Part shown: positions 34,221 through 44,300 of the stretch, piece by piece
How positions within the stretch are numbered: the first letter of the stretch is position 1
Layout of the letters: every line of letters starts with the position of its first letter
Source: Ruminococcus albus AD2013
GTDB taxonomy: Bacteria > Bacillota > Clostridia > Oscillospirales > Ruminococcaceae
Length of the DNA: 64,000 nucleotides
Reading direction: 5' to 3'
Assembly: GCF_000526775.1 (NCBI RefSeq)
Contig: NZ_JAGS01000001.1
Coordinates: 1,240,001-1,304,000 of the forward strand
Notes under the pieces: generated by a model
Seen by the model: only the letters and a program-made list of their open reading frames with translations
Told to the model about the DNA's origin: nothing
The model's database searches: none
Program-made: the position numbers and the translations under genes

Positions 34221-34685
34221 ATGAACCCCAAAATATCCGGAAAACTAAAAAAACGTTCTATCATTAACTCAGTAGTGATCGGTCTTTTATGCTTTACATC
34301 ATTAGTTGTAGCTATATGTGAGTTTATCAGCTACATCAACAATCCTCAAATGATCGAACTACTGATAAATGGGATCTACACTTTAGCGATTTTTTCAGAG
34401 TTGGGACTTCTCGCGATGATATTGCTTGAGATACGCAAAACAGGAAAGCCTTTTTCAAAAAAGATAATCACAAAGCTGCGTGTTATGGGATTTATCCTGT
34501 TTGTTACCGGTGCATTAGTTCCGCCCTATACTACAACACCGATCTCAGAACATGAATATTGCAGAGCGCTTAACTATAATACAATGAACATCCTGGTCAT
34601 CGGAATAAGTATAATCATCGGTTTAATATCCGAAGTTTTCGTTTACGGTCTCAAACTTCAGCAGGAAAACGACCTTATTGCGTAA
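34221..34685 (+). CDS. DUF2975 membrane protein
   Basis: 154 aa with four predicted membrane helices and a conserved GKPFSKKII loop between the second and third. AAAAGGAGA precedes the ATG. DUF2975 proteins are regularly found with a small XRE regulator, as here, 12 bases downstream. Function is unknown; the pair may respond to membrane stress. Confidence 0.85.
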   Translation: MNPKISGKLKKRSIINSVVIGLLCFTSLVVAICEFISYINNPQMIELLINGIYTLAIFSELGLLAMILLEIRKTGKPFSKKIITKLRVMGFILFVTGALVPPYTTTPISEHEYCRALNYNTMNILVIGISIIIGLISEVFVYGLKLQQENDLIA

Positions 34686-34697
34686 AGGTGGTACTAT

Positions 34698-34904
34698 ATG
34701 GCTATAATAATCAGACTTGACAGAATAATGGCTGACCGCAAAATGTCCTTGAATGAGCTGGCAGAAAAAGTCGGGATGTCAAACGTCAACCTATCCAACC
34801 TTAAAACCAGCAAGATGAAAGGCATACGTTTTGAAACTATGAACGCTATATGCGATGCACTCGATTGTCAGCCAGGAGATCTTTTTGAATTTGTAAAAGA
34901 ATAA
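34698..34904 (+). CDS. small XRE-family regulator (YozG-like)
   Basis: 68 aa, a single Cro/CI helix-turn-helix: MADRKMSLNELAEKVGMSNV then NLSNLKTSKMKGIRF. Partner of DUF2975 in the same operon and likely reader of the TTAAAG-N5-CTTTAA sites upstream. IS1595 copy 3 begins 11 bases after its stop. Confidence 0.9.
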   Translation: MAIIIRLDRIMADRKMSLNELAEKVGMSNVNLSNLKTSKMKGIRFETMNAICDALDCQPGDLFEFVKE

Positions 34905-34915
34905 CAAATAAAAAT

Positions 34916-35938
34916 ATGGTTATCCCCTTAACACACCACAAGTAAGATCACTGCACCAAAGCAGCCAAAAGCCTTAAATACGCACTGTTTCCCAGCTTAC
35001 GACGGTTGAATTTGTAACAGTATTCGGCAGCATATAACGCTGTGTGGATCTTTTCGTTTCCGTGGTAAGTTCCCATGATCATTGCTTTGAAGTTTGATAT
35101 AACTTTATGCATCCAATTCAGCTGACCGCTTGTCGGATCATATGTCTCAAAAACATGGAAGTATTTCTGTGCCAGCGGCTTCTTGTAACTTCGGGCATTA
35201 TCACTCTCGATCTTCGAGCCTGCGCGGATATTATCCCTGGCAAATCTCCCCACAGTTATGCCCTTTAAATTCGGCACATCGCTCATTTTAACGTACTCGG
35301 GATTTCCTGCTGCGTTCTTCGATAAAGCTACGATCATCTTGACTTTTTCAGTACCTCTGCCGCGCTTTTTACCGTGAGTCGGAGCACCGAGATACGTGTC
35401 ATCAAGTTCAACGATCCCGTCGAGCAAATAGCGTTCTTCACGGCATTTCATAGCTTTTCTGATGCGGTGAAGGATGTACCATGCAGTCTTGTAGGTCACC
35501 CCCAAATTCCTCATAAGTGTAACAGCAGAAACGCTGCATTTGTTGCTCATAATGAGGAATGCGGTGATTATCCACAGCCTCAGCGGAAGATGTGTTCTGT
35601 GCATAAAAGTTCCGTTTGTGGCGGATATATCTGCTTTACAGAACTTGCAGCGCAGCAGATGTCGTGACCTTATCCTGCGGTACTCAGAGCCACCGCAAAA
35701 CGGGCAGGCAAAACCCTTTTCAAAGCGGATATCAAGCAGAAAATCCTTGCAAAAGCTTTCATCTGCGAACTTTGAGTATATCCCATCAAGTGTGATCTCA
35801 GGTTTCGGAAATCTTTTTGACATAGCGACAGCTCCTTTCGGTTTCTGTCACTATTATACTATATTTTCCAGCTTTTGAGGTCTGTTTATTTGGACAGCAT
35901 TGTAAATTATCTGTGGTGTGTTAAAGGGATAACCATGT
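34916..35938 (-). mobile_element. IS1595-family element, copy 3 (1,023 bp, inverted, diverged)
   Basis: Same length and ends as copies 1 and 2, in opposite orientation. The flanks (ataaaaat left, tatacttt right) do not match, so there is no target duplication. Its transposase differs at several residues from the other two. Confidence 0.92.
34948..35823 (-). CDS. IS1595-family transposase, copy 3
   Basis: 291 aa, full length. It differs from the other two copies at only a few positions (FADESFCKDF for FADDDFCKDF, HLPLR for HIPLR, LIMSN for LVMSN, RNLGV for RTLGV, FHVFE for FHIFE). Zinc ribbon and DDE motifs are intact, so it could act on all three copies. Confidence 0.92.
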   Translation of the reverse strand: MSKRFPKPEITLDGIYSKFADESFCKDFLLDIRFEKGFACPFCGGSEYRRIRSRHLLRCKFCKADISATNGTFMHRTHLPLRLWIITAFLIMSNKCSVSAVTLMRNLGVTYKTAWYILHRIRKAMKCREERYLLDGIVELDDTYLGAPTHGKKRGRGTEKVKMIVALSKNAAGNPEYVKMSDVPNLKGITVGRFARDNIRAGSKIESDNARSYKKPLAQKYFHVFETYDPTSGQLNWMHKVISNFKAMIMGTYHGNEKIHTALYAAEYCYKFNRRKLGNSAYLRLLAALVQ

Positions 35939-35998
35939 TATACTTTATGTGACAGAAAAAGTCAACACATATTCTATACATAAAGCACGAGCATAAAA

Positions 35999-36032
35999 AG
36001 AGCTTAGTGCCCTGCTGTAGGCACTAAGCTCT
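35999..36032 (-). terminator. terminator of the 355-aa DUF285 gene
   Basis: 13-bp stem agagcttagtgcc/ggcactaagctct with an 8-nt loop. On the minus strand it is followed by a T-run (the complement of cataaaaag). Confidence 0.8.
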
Positions 36033-36046
36033 GAAATATGTTCGGT

Positions 36047-37114
36047 TTACTTTACTGTGATAGTTACGGCATTTCTGATAGCGCTTTTGGTATCCCAGCT
36101 GCCGTTCACCCTTGCAGCGATGGCTACCTTATAGGTCTTGCCGGGAAGGAGGTTCTTGGGTGAGGTGTAGACATTATCAGTGATATCCTGTGTCTGTATT
36201 CTCCACTTGCCAGCAAGATATACAACGATGCCGTATCTGTCAGCATCTTCCACCTTATTCCATTTGAATCTTACCTGATGATATTTTTCGCTATACTCCA
36301 CCCTGATTTTTGTGGGACAAGTTGGCTTTTTGTTGGTATATTGAACGTAGGTGTTCCTGCCGTTGTTTTCGATGACAGCATACACACGTTCACCGCTGAT
36401 GATGGCTGCAGGGTCTTTGGTGTTTACCCAGCCGTTGCCTTTGGGAAGGCAAGCTGTATCGGGAATGAGGGGGTACTTCTCACCGAGGGTCAGCTCGTTC
36501 AGAATGTAACAGGAATCGAACATACCGTTCATTTTTGTTACGTTGCTTGTATCAAAGCTGCTGACATCAAGATAAGTCAATCCGTTACAATAAGCAAACA
36601 TTCCTTGCATTTCTGTGACTTTGCCTGTATCAAATCCGCTCAGATCAAGTGAGCTCAACTTGTTACAGGATAGGAACATACCACTCATATTTTCAACTTT
36701 TTTTGTATTGAAACCGCTTATATCTAAGTCTTTCAAATCGTAGCATAATTCGAACATTCCTTGCATATTTTCTACATTACTTGTATCTGCTTTAGAAAGA
36801 TCAATTGACTCACAATATACAAAGCCTGAAAACAACTTACTGCAATCTTTGGGTAAAACTGTTCCCTCTTCGGCTATAATGGATTTAACAGATACTTTAT
36901 TCCAGTTTTTCTCACTCAATCTCTTCACGGCGAGATCATCGACCTCACCCCTGAGAGTAAACACACCTGTTGTTTCATCAAAAAAGCAGCATTCTTCCTC
37001 AGCCTCGGCTGCCTGTGCCGCGATAGCCTGCGAGATAACAGGCGCACCATAGCTTACTGCACCTGCAACCATACATAACGACATTACTACTGCTAAAACT
37101 TTTTTTAATTGCAT
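36047..37114 (-). CDS. secreted DUF285 protein with CBM37-like module, cut off from its RBS by IS1595
   Basis: 355 aa. Signal peptide about 1-36 (KKVLAVVMSLCMVAGAVSYG), nearly the same as that of the 10957 gene. Four DUF285 repeats run at about 125-220 (MFLSCNKLSSLDLSGFDTGKV). The CBM37-like module at about 265-355 has YGIVVYLAGKWRIQ. The IS1595 insertion ends 6 bases before the ATG. Its original RBS and promoter lie beyond the IS at 38144-38165 (AGGAGGATAAAATT on the minus strand). The reading frame is intact, but translation should be largely abolished. Confidence 0.88.
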   Translation of the reverse strand: MQLKKVLAVVMSLCMVAGAVSYGAPVISQAIAAQAAEAEEECCFFDETTGVFTLRGEVDDLAVKRLSEKNWNKVSVKSIIAEEGTVLPKDCSKLFSGFVYCESIDLSKADTSNVENMQGMFELCYDLKDLDISGFNTKKVENMSGMFLSCNKLSSLDLSGFDTGKVTEMQGMFAYCNGLTYLDVSSFDTSNVTKMNGMFDSCYILNELTLGEKYPLIPDTACLPKGNGWVNTKDPAAIISGERVYAVIENNGRNTYVQYTNKKPTCPTKIRVEYSEKYHQVRFKWNKVEDADRYGIVVYLAGKWRIQTQDITDNVYTSPKNLLPGKTYKVAIAARVNGSWDTKSAIRNAVTITVK

Positions 37115-37120
37115 AATTTT

Positions 37121-38143
37121 ACATGGTTATCCCTTTAACACACCACAGATAATTTACAATGCTGTCCAAATAAACAGACCTCAAAAACCAGAAAATATAG
37201 TATAATAGTGACAGAAACCGAAGGGAGCTGTCGCTATGTCAAAAAGATTTCCGAAACCTGAGATCACACTTGATGGGATATACTCAAAGTTCGCAGACGA
37301 TGACTTTTGCAAGGATTTTCTGCTTGATATCCGCTTTGAAAAGGGCTTTGCCTGCCCGTTTTGCGGTGGCTCTGAGTACCGCAGGATAAGGTCACGTCAT
37401 CTGCTGCGCTGCAAGTTATGTAAAGCAGATATTTCCGCCACAAACGGAACTTTTATGCACAGAACACATATTCCGCTCAGACTGTGGATAATCACCGCAT
37501 TCCTCGTTATGAGCAACAAATGCAGCGTGTCCGCTGTTACTCTAATGAGAACTCTTGGCGTGACTTACAAGACTGCCTGGTACATCCTTCATCGCATCAG
37601 AAAAGCCATGAAATGCCGTGAAGAACGCTATTTGCTCGACGGGATCGTTGAACTTGATGACACGTATCTCGGTGCTCCGACTCACGGTAAAAAGCGTGGC
37701 AGAGGAACTGAAAAAGTCAAGATGATCGTAGCTTTATCAAAGAACGCAGCAGGAAATCCCGAGTACGTTAAAATGAGCGATGTGCCGAATTTAAAGGGTA
37801 TAACTGTGGGTAGATTTGCCAGGGATAATATCCGCGCAGGTTCTAAGATCGAGAGTGATAATGCCCGAAGTTACAAGAAGCCGCTGGCACAGAAATACTT
37901 CCATATTTTTGAGACATATGATCCGACAAGCGGTCAGCTGAATTGGATGCATAAAGTTATATCAAACTTCAAAGCAATGATCATGGGAACTTATCACGGA
38001 AACGAAAAGATCCATACAGCGTTGTATGCTGCCGAATACTGCTACAAATTCAACCGCCGTAAGCTGGGAAACAGTGCGTATTTAAGGCTCTTGGCTGCTT
38101 TGGTTCAGTGATCTTACTTGTGGTGTGTTAAGGGGATAACCAT
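37121..38143 (+). mobile_element. IS1595-family element, copy 2 (1,023 bp)
   Basis: Left acatggttatccc, right aaggggataaccat. Target duplication ataatttt at 37113-37120 and 38144-38151. Same orientation as copy 1 and apparently the same sequence, which implies recent transposition. Confidence 0.95.
37236..38111 (+). CDS. IS1595-family transposase, copy 2
   Basis: 291 aa, identical in sequence to the copy 1 protein. Zinc ribbon (CPFCGG...CKLCKAD) and catalytic core (ELDDTYLGAP, SDNARSY) are intact. Confidence 0.92.
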   Translation: MSKRFPKPEITLDGIYSKFADDDFCKDFLLDIRFEKGFACPFCGGSEYRRIRSRHLLRCKLCKADISATNGTFMHRTHIPLRLWIITAFLVMSNKCSVSAVTLMRTLGVTYKTAWYILHRIRKAMKCREERYLLDGIVELDDTYLGAPTHGKKRGRGTEKVKMIVALSKNAAGNPEYVKMSDVPNLKGITVGRFARDNIRAGSKIESDNARSYKKPLAQKYFHIFETYDPTSGQLNWMHKVISNFKAMIMGTYHGNEKIHTALYAAEYCYKFNRRKLGNSAYLRLLAALVQ

Positions 38144-38370
38144 ATAATTTTATCCTCCTAAATATTTACAATTAGTGTATTAGTATAAATCCACGACTTA
38201 TATCTTACCATTATTTCGTGGTGTTGTCAATATCTATTATTGTTGATTTTTTAAAAAGTTAATTTGCACAGTAAAAAAGGCGATCAATATATGTAGTATA
38301 TACTAAAACGATTTGAAATTAAAGGCTTTAAGAATTTCAAGGATACGCTGACGTTTATTTTCGCTAAAGC
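38144..38370. other. displaced 5' region of the 355-aa DUF285 gene, then unassigned sequence
   Basis: The first bases carry, on the minus strand, the original RBS of the 36047-37114 gene. Its promoter should lie in the AT-rich stretch that follows. The block gctaaagcaccaata at 38363-38377 repeats the one at 17420. Confidence 0.55.
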
Positions 38371-38377
38371 ACCAATA

Positions 38378-38415
38378 AGACCCTGCAGGGATTTTGATTC
38401 CTTGCAGGGTCTTAT
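38378..38415. terminator. rho-independent terminator
   Basis: Stem agaccctgcaggga/tccttgcagggtct with tatattttt after it. It lies directly after the gctaaagcaccaata block, as at 17.4 kb. Confidence 0.65.
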
Positions 38416-38466
38416 ATTTTTGAGGCGCGAGGTATTGACGTTTACCTCATTTACGCAAGTATAATA

Positions 38467-38510
38467 AAAAACGGATAGTCGTCTGATACTGACGTTCTAT
38501 CCGTTTTGCA
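38467..38510 (-). terminator. terminator of the large DUF285 gene
   Basis: Stem aaaacggatag/ctatccgtttt. The A-run on the + strand left side gives a U-tract on the minus transcript. Confidence 0.7.
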
Positions 38511-38538
38511 TTTATCAAATTATAACAAATTCAGCCTA

Positions 38539-40770
38539 TCACTTTATAGTAATAATTCCTGCATTTTTGATTGCATTTGCTGTATCCCAGCTACCGTTTA
38601 CTCTTGCCGCGATAGCGACCTTGTAGGTCTTACCCGGGGTGAGGTTCTTGGGAGAAGTGTAAACTGTGTCGGTTATGTCCTGTGCTTGAACTATCCACTT
38701 TCCTGCCAGATATACAGCGATGCCATATTTGTCTGCACCTTCGACTTTATCCCATGTAAATCTTACCTGATGATATTTCTCACTGTATTCAACCTTGATA
38801 TTGGTAGGATATGTGAGCGAATCATCTGTATCTGAAGTACGACGCTCGTAGGTGTTGGTACCATCGTTTTTGATATCTGCGAATTCTCCACTGCCGCTTA
38901 CAACTGTTGAGGGTTCATTAATATTCACCCATCCGTAGCCGTTGGGAAGCTCTGCTTCAACATTTATGTTTGTGATATTCTCTCCAAGAGTAAGATTTTT
39001 CAGATTATTACAATCACGGAACATTAATCTCATACTTGTGAGCTTACTGGTATCAAATCCACCCAGATCAAGTGCTTCCAGGCTGGAACAACCAAAGAAA
39101 ATATCACTCATGTATTTGACATTACTTGTATCGAAACTACTCAGATCAAGTTTACTCAGACCGGAGCATCCGTTGAACATTGAATGCATTTCTGTTACAC
39201 TGCTTGTATCAAAATTGCTCAGATCAAGTTCGGTCAAACTTGAACAACCACCGAACATCCAACCCATACCTGTGGTATTTTTTGTATCAAATCCGCTAAC
39301 ATCTATCGACGTCAGACACGAACAGCCGTTGAACAAACTGGTCATTATTTTTACATTGCTTGTATCAATTGAACTTACATCAATCGTTGTCAAAGCGGAG
39401 CAATCATGGAACATACCGGAGATATCTTTCGCATTTCGGGTATCAAATCCGCTTACATCAATTGAGGTAAGGCTGGTACAATGACTGAAGATAAAAGAGA
39501 AACTATCGACACTGCTTGTATCAAATCCACTCACATCAAGCGAAATAAGATTTGAACAATCACTGAACATATTGTTCATATCTTTTACCTTGCTAGTATC
39601 AAAGCCGCTTACATCAAGTCTTTTCAAACCGGAACAGTAACGGAACATTCCATATATATATGTAACATTACTTGTGTCAAAATTACTCACATCAAGTTCG
39701 CTCAGATTTTTACAGCCACCAAACATATAGGACATAGTTGTGACATTACTCGTATCAAATCCGCTTACATCAAGTTCAGTCAAACCTTTACATCCATAGA
39801 ACATCCATCCAATATTTGTGACCTTGCTTGTATCGAAACCGCTCAGATCAAGCGTAGTCAAGCCATAACAGGATGAGAACATACCGCACATATCCGTGAC
39901 ATTTTCGGTATTAAAGTTACTTATATCAAGTGATGATATTTTCTTACATTCCTTGAACATACCGCTCATATTCGTGACATTGCTGGTATCAAAACCGCTT
40001 ACATCGATCGAAGTAAGTTTTGAACAGCTTTCAAACATACAACCGAGATTTGTTACGTTGCCGGTATCGAATCTGCTTACATCAAGTGATGTCAAACCAG
40101 TACACCCCGAAAACATTCCAGCCATATTTGTAACATTGCTGGTATCAAATCCGCTTACATCAAGTGATGTCAGACCGATACACCCCAAAAACATTCCAGC
40201 CATATTTGTAACATTGCTTGTGTCGAATCCGCTAAAGTCAAGTGCAGTCAGTTTGTAACAACGTAAAAACATACAACCCATATTTGTAACATTGCCGGTA
40301 TCAAATCCGCTTACATCAAGTGTAGTCAGTTCGGAACAATCATAAAACATACTATTCATATTTGTAACTTTGCTTGTGTCAAATCCGCTGATATTAAGGG
40401 TACTCAGTTTTCTACAGCCAGAGAACATATTGCTCATATCAGTAACATTGCTTGTATCAGCATCTGAAAGATCAATATAAGTACAGTTATTAAAATCACT
40501 GAACAGCTCGCTGCAATCTTCAGGCAAAACAGTTCCCTCTAAAGCTACAACGGTCTTTATCGACCAGTATCTATAATGTTTTATAGATTCGCTATCGACT
40601 TTGCCCCTAAGAAGCAGCACGCCTAACTTTTCATCATAAGAAACATTGTTCGTCTTAGCATTTGCAGCCTGCGCAGTTATGGTCTGTGTGAATAACGGCA
40701 CACCACAGCTGATAGTTCCTGCTGCCATACACAGTGACACTGCTACTGCTAAAAATCTTTTTACTCGCAT
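38539..40770 (-). CDS. large secreted DUF285 repeat protein with CBM37-like module
   Basis: 743 aa. Signal peptide about 1-36 (FLAVAVSLCMAAGTISCG). About 18 tandem DUF285 repeats of about 26 residues (MFxxCxxLTxLDVSGFDTSNVTN) fill residues 110-590; a final degenerate one leads into a CBM37-like module at about 655-743 (YGIAVYLAGKWIVQ). The start at 40770 (MRVKRFLAVAV) has TTGGAGGTAAC; the longer 40794 start covers the RBS. It has three times as many repeats as its paralog at 36047. It is likely a cell-surface or secreted adhesin; no dockerin or sortase signal is present. Confidence 0.88.
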   Translation of the reverse strand: MRVKRFLAVAVSLCMAAGTISCGVPLFTQTITAQAANAKTNNVSYDEKLGVLLLRGKVDSESIKHYRYWSIKTVVALEGTVLPEDCSELFSDFNNCTYIDLSDADTSNVTDMSNMFSGCRKLSTLNISGFDTSKVTNMNSMFYDCSELTTLDVSGFDTGNVTNMGCMFLRCYKLTALDFSGFDTSNVTNMAGMFLGCIGLTSLDVSGFDTSNVTNMAGMFSGCTGLTSLDVSRFDTGNVTNLGCMFESCSKLTSIDVSGFDTSNVTNMSGMFKECKKISSLDISNFNTENVTDMCGMFSSCYGLTTLDLSGFDTSKVTNIGWMFYGCKGLTELDVSGFDTSNVTTMSYMFGGCKNLSELDVSNFDTSNVTYIYGMFRYCSGLKRLDVSGFDTSKVKDMNNMFSDCSNLISLDVSGFDTSSVDSFSFIFSHCTSLTSIDVSGFDTRNAKDISGMFHDCSALTTIDVSSIDTSNVKIMTSLFNGCSCLTSIDVSGFDTKNTTGMGWMFGGCSSLTELDLSNFDTSSVTEMHSMFNGCSGLSKLDLSSFDTSNVKYMSDIFFGCSSLEALDLGGFDTSKLTSMRLMFRDCNNLKNLTLGENITNINVEAELPNGYGWVNINEPSTVVSGSGEFADIKNDGTNTYERRTSDTDDSLTYPTNIKVEYSEKYHQVRFTWDKVEGADKYGIAVYLAGKWIVQAQDITDTVYTSPKNLTPGKTYKVAIAARVNGSWDTANAIKNAGIITIK

Positions 40771-41318
40771 TGTTGTTACCTCCAAAATTTTCAATTTTTA
40801 ATAGGATAAAATATATAATTATTCTAAAAATCATGATAGCATACATCACAAAGAATGTCAACAATTACGATATATCTTTTTGAATATTTGTTTATTATCA
40901 ATAAAAGAAAAAATGATTTTTTATGTTTTTGACAAAGCATTGATCCGCTTTCTCAGTCACTCGATTTTATCTAAATATCGTAAGCTACAGATATCATTGC
41001 ACAACATAAAACAGATAGCTTCCCGATAATAACTGGCTATCCATTTCACTCATCACCTAAAGTTTACAAATGAGAGCACTCTGCAAATGTTCATTATTTT
41101 AACTCACGATATAGATTTTGTGCACATTTTATATATTTTTTACACCATTTCTTCATTTTTTCAGTTGTATTCGCACTTGATTTTTTGTACAATATTAGAA
41201 GTTATAATAATATGCATATATGGGTTTGGATGGGTAAATAATAAGCTGGGTAACAATGAGCCAAAGCCGACAGACACGCTGACAGCTTATGGCTCATAAT
41301 TTAAGGAGGTATATATGT
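40771..41318. other. divergent promoter region
   Basis: About 550 AT-rich bases between the DUF285 gene and the GH2 gene. An inverted repeat atgagcca/tggctcat (41258-41297) sits immediately before the GH2 RBS and could fold in the 5' UTR. No ORF of interest. Confidence 0.45.
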
Positions 41319-44300
41319 ATGAGAAAAAAGATCACAGTTTTTGTGTCAGCCCTTATGCTGACACAGTCATTGAACTGTCTCACTCCGCAGAAAGCTGCTG
41401 CGGCAGGTGTGACCTTCACTCACAAGGAATGGACGGGACAATCGGGTGCAGAGGACGTTTTCGCTGTTAATCGTGAAGCTGCTTCCGTGAACCCCATTCC
41501 CTTTCAGGACGATGCTTCCGCGGTAAACGCTGTATGGAACTACAACGACCGTGAAAAATCCGACTATCTCCAGATGCTCACCGGCGAAAACGAGAACTGG
41601 GAACTGAACGTCGTGCAGAACGACGATCAGGCTGCACCCTACCGCTGGGGCGGCTTCATGAATGTCAGCTACAAGGGACAGAACAGCGACGGCTGGAAAA
41701 CCGTTCAGCTCCCGAAAAGCTGGACTGCTCTCGGATTCGACCACTCAATATATACAAATATCAACGAACCATGGCAGAGCAATTACGACCCTTGGGTTAC
41801 CTGTCCGTCAGCTCCTACGAAGTACAATCCTGTGGGACTTTACCGCAAGAAATTCACTCTCGACAGCTCCATGAAGGGCAGCGGAAGACGTATATACATC
41901 CAGTTCGACGGCGTAGAATCCGCTTACTACGTATACATCAACGGCAAGGAAGTGGGATACAGCGAGGATACTTTCAGCCCTCACCGTTTTGATATCACCG
42001 ACTACCTTACCGACGGCGAAAACATCCTCGCTGTTGAAGTACATAAATTCTGCGACGGCACATGGTTCGAGGATCAGGACATGATATATGACGGCGGTAT
42101 CTTCCGTGACGTTTTCCTCGTAAGCAGTCCCGACGTGCAGATAAGCGACTATACCGTCCGCACAGACCTTGACGGCAGCTACAAGAATGCAGAATTGCAG
42201 CTGAGTATCGACGTAAGGAACCTTACAGGAAATTCAAAGAGCGGCTGGACTCTGGAAGCTGCTGCCTTTGACGAAGCAGGAAAGAATATCCTCAGCGGTG
42301 CATATACATCCGTGTACGCTCTCGGCGCAGGCCAAACAGGCACCTACGCCATCAATACAACGGTTACAGCTCCGAAGCTCTGGTCTGCAGAAACTCCCAA
42401 TATATACGCTCTCGTCCTGACCCTCAAGGACGACAGAGGGAATGTAAAAGAAAAAGTCTCCACACAGCTGGGATTCCGTGAGATAGGCTTTACTCCCACA
42501 GCTGTTGACGGCTCTTACAATGTCACCACAAAACAGTGGCAGCCCATAACTATCAACGGCAAGCGTCTCCTGCTGAAAGGAGTGAACCGCCACGATTCCG
42601 ACCCCTTCTACGGAAAGGCTGTTCCTCAGAAGACAATGGAAGAGGACGTTCGCCTGATGCAGAAATACAACATCAACGCCATACGCACCTCCCATTACAG
42701 CAACGATTCCTACCTCTACTGGCTGTGCAACAAGTATGGCATGTACATGATGGGTGAAACCAATATGGAATGCCACGCCCTCCAGGACGGAAAGTACAAT
42801 GACTCCAAGGCTCTGTTCTACGAACTGGCTATGGACAGAACCAAAACTGCCTACCAACGTCTGAAAAACAATCCTGCTATTGTTTCATGGTCAATAGGAA
42901 ACGAAATGGGCTACACCACCAATCCCAGTGATGCAGGCGGTATGTTCAGGGATATGATATGGTATTTCAAGAAAAACGACCCTACCCGTCCCGTCCACAG
43001 TGAAGGACAGCACTTCGGTATGGGTGTTGACATGGGAAGTGATATGTATCCCGGCTCGAACGTTATCCGCTACAATGCAGGTGACGGCAAGATGCCTTAT
43101 GTAATGTGCGAATACGACCACGCTATGGGCAATTCACTGGGCGCTCTCAAGGAGTACTGGGACAATATAAGAAGCGCTGACAATATGCTCGGCGGCTTCA
43201 TCTGGGACTGGGTAGACCAGTCAAGAGCTGTAGCACTGCCTTACGGCGGCTGGGATTACTACTCGGAGAGTTACGCTCACAAGAACCTCTACTCTGATGA
43301 GAGCAAGGGCAAATATTTCGGCTACGGCGGTGACTGGGGCGACAAGCCCAACGACAACAGCTTCTGCGAGAACGGCATAATATGCCCCGACAGAACACCT
43401 CAGCCCGAAGCTGACGAGGTAAGATACCAGTACCAGAGCTTCTGGTTCTCTGCAAATGCGGGACAGCTCGCCAACAACACCGTATCGGTATACAACGAGA
43501 ACAACTTCCTAGACCTCAGCGATTTCACCGTTGAGTGGAAGCTACTGAAAAACGGTTCTGCAATAAGCAGCGGCACTGTCAAGGACGCTAAGTGCGCTCC
43601 CCTGTCAAGGAATACTATCACTGTGCCGTTCAAGCTTCCTCAGAATTACTACTCAGGTGACGAATTCATACTTGATATATCGGTAAAGACCAAGAATGCT
43701 ACAGACCTCCTCCCTTCAGGAACCGAGGTGGCATATGAGCAGATTGACCTGGTCTCTGCTGGCAGCTCAGTTAAATATGACGGCGGCGATGCAGTTCTTA
43801 CCATAGTCGATACTCCGAGCGCATACGTACCTACCAATAATCATAACGACTTCAACTTCTCCATAAACAAGTCCACAGGCCTTATTGAAATGTATTCCTA
43901 TAAGGGCACTCTCCTCATCGAAAACGGCCCGACTCCTAATTTCTGGCGCGGCAACGTTGAAAACGATACAGGCTGGGGTGCAAAAGGTCTCTATGACAGT
44001 GCTTGGAAAAATGCTATGTACGGCGCAAAGGTCACAGGTATGGAAACAGGCGATGCAGCTGACGGAGCCAAGACCGTTACCTCACACCTTGAACTTCCAA
44101 ATGCGGGCGGCACAAAGGTGGATATCATATATACTATCTACCCCGACGGACGTGTAAACTGCAGCTTCAATGTTGACGCAACAAAATCCGGTCTGGGCAA
44201 CTTCATCCGTGTGGGCTCAATGATGACCCTTCCCGAAGGTTCGGAGCAGCTCTCATGGTACGGCAATAAGACCGAAAGCTTCAATGACCGTAAAACAGGC

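Noticed and set aside
38539..40770. CRISPR-like repetition
   Set aside because: The periodic pattern is about 78 bp, in frame and protein-coding (DUF285), without constant repeats and unique spacers. No CRISPR array was seen anywhere in the window.
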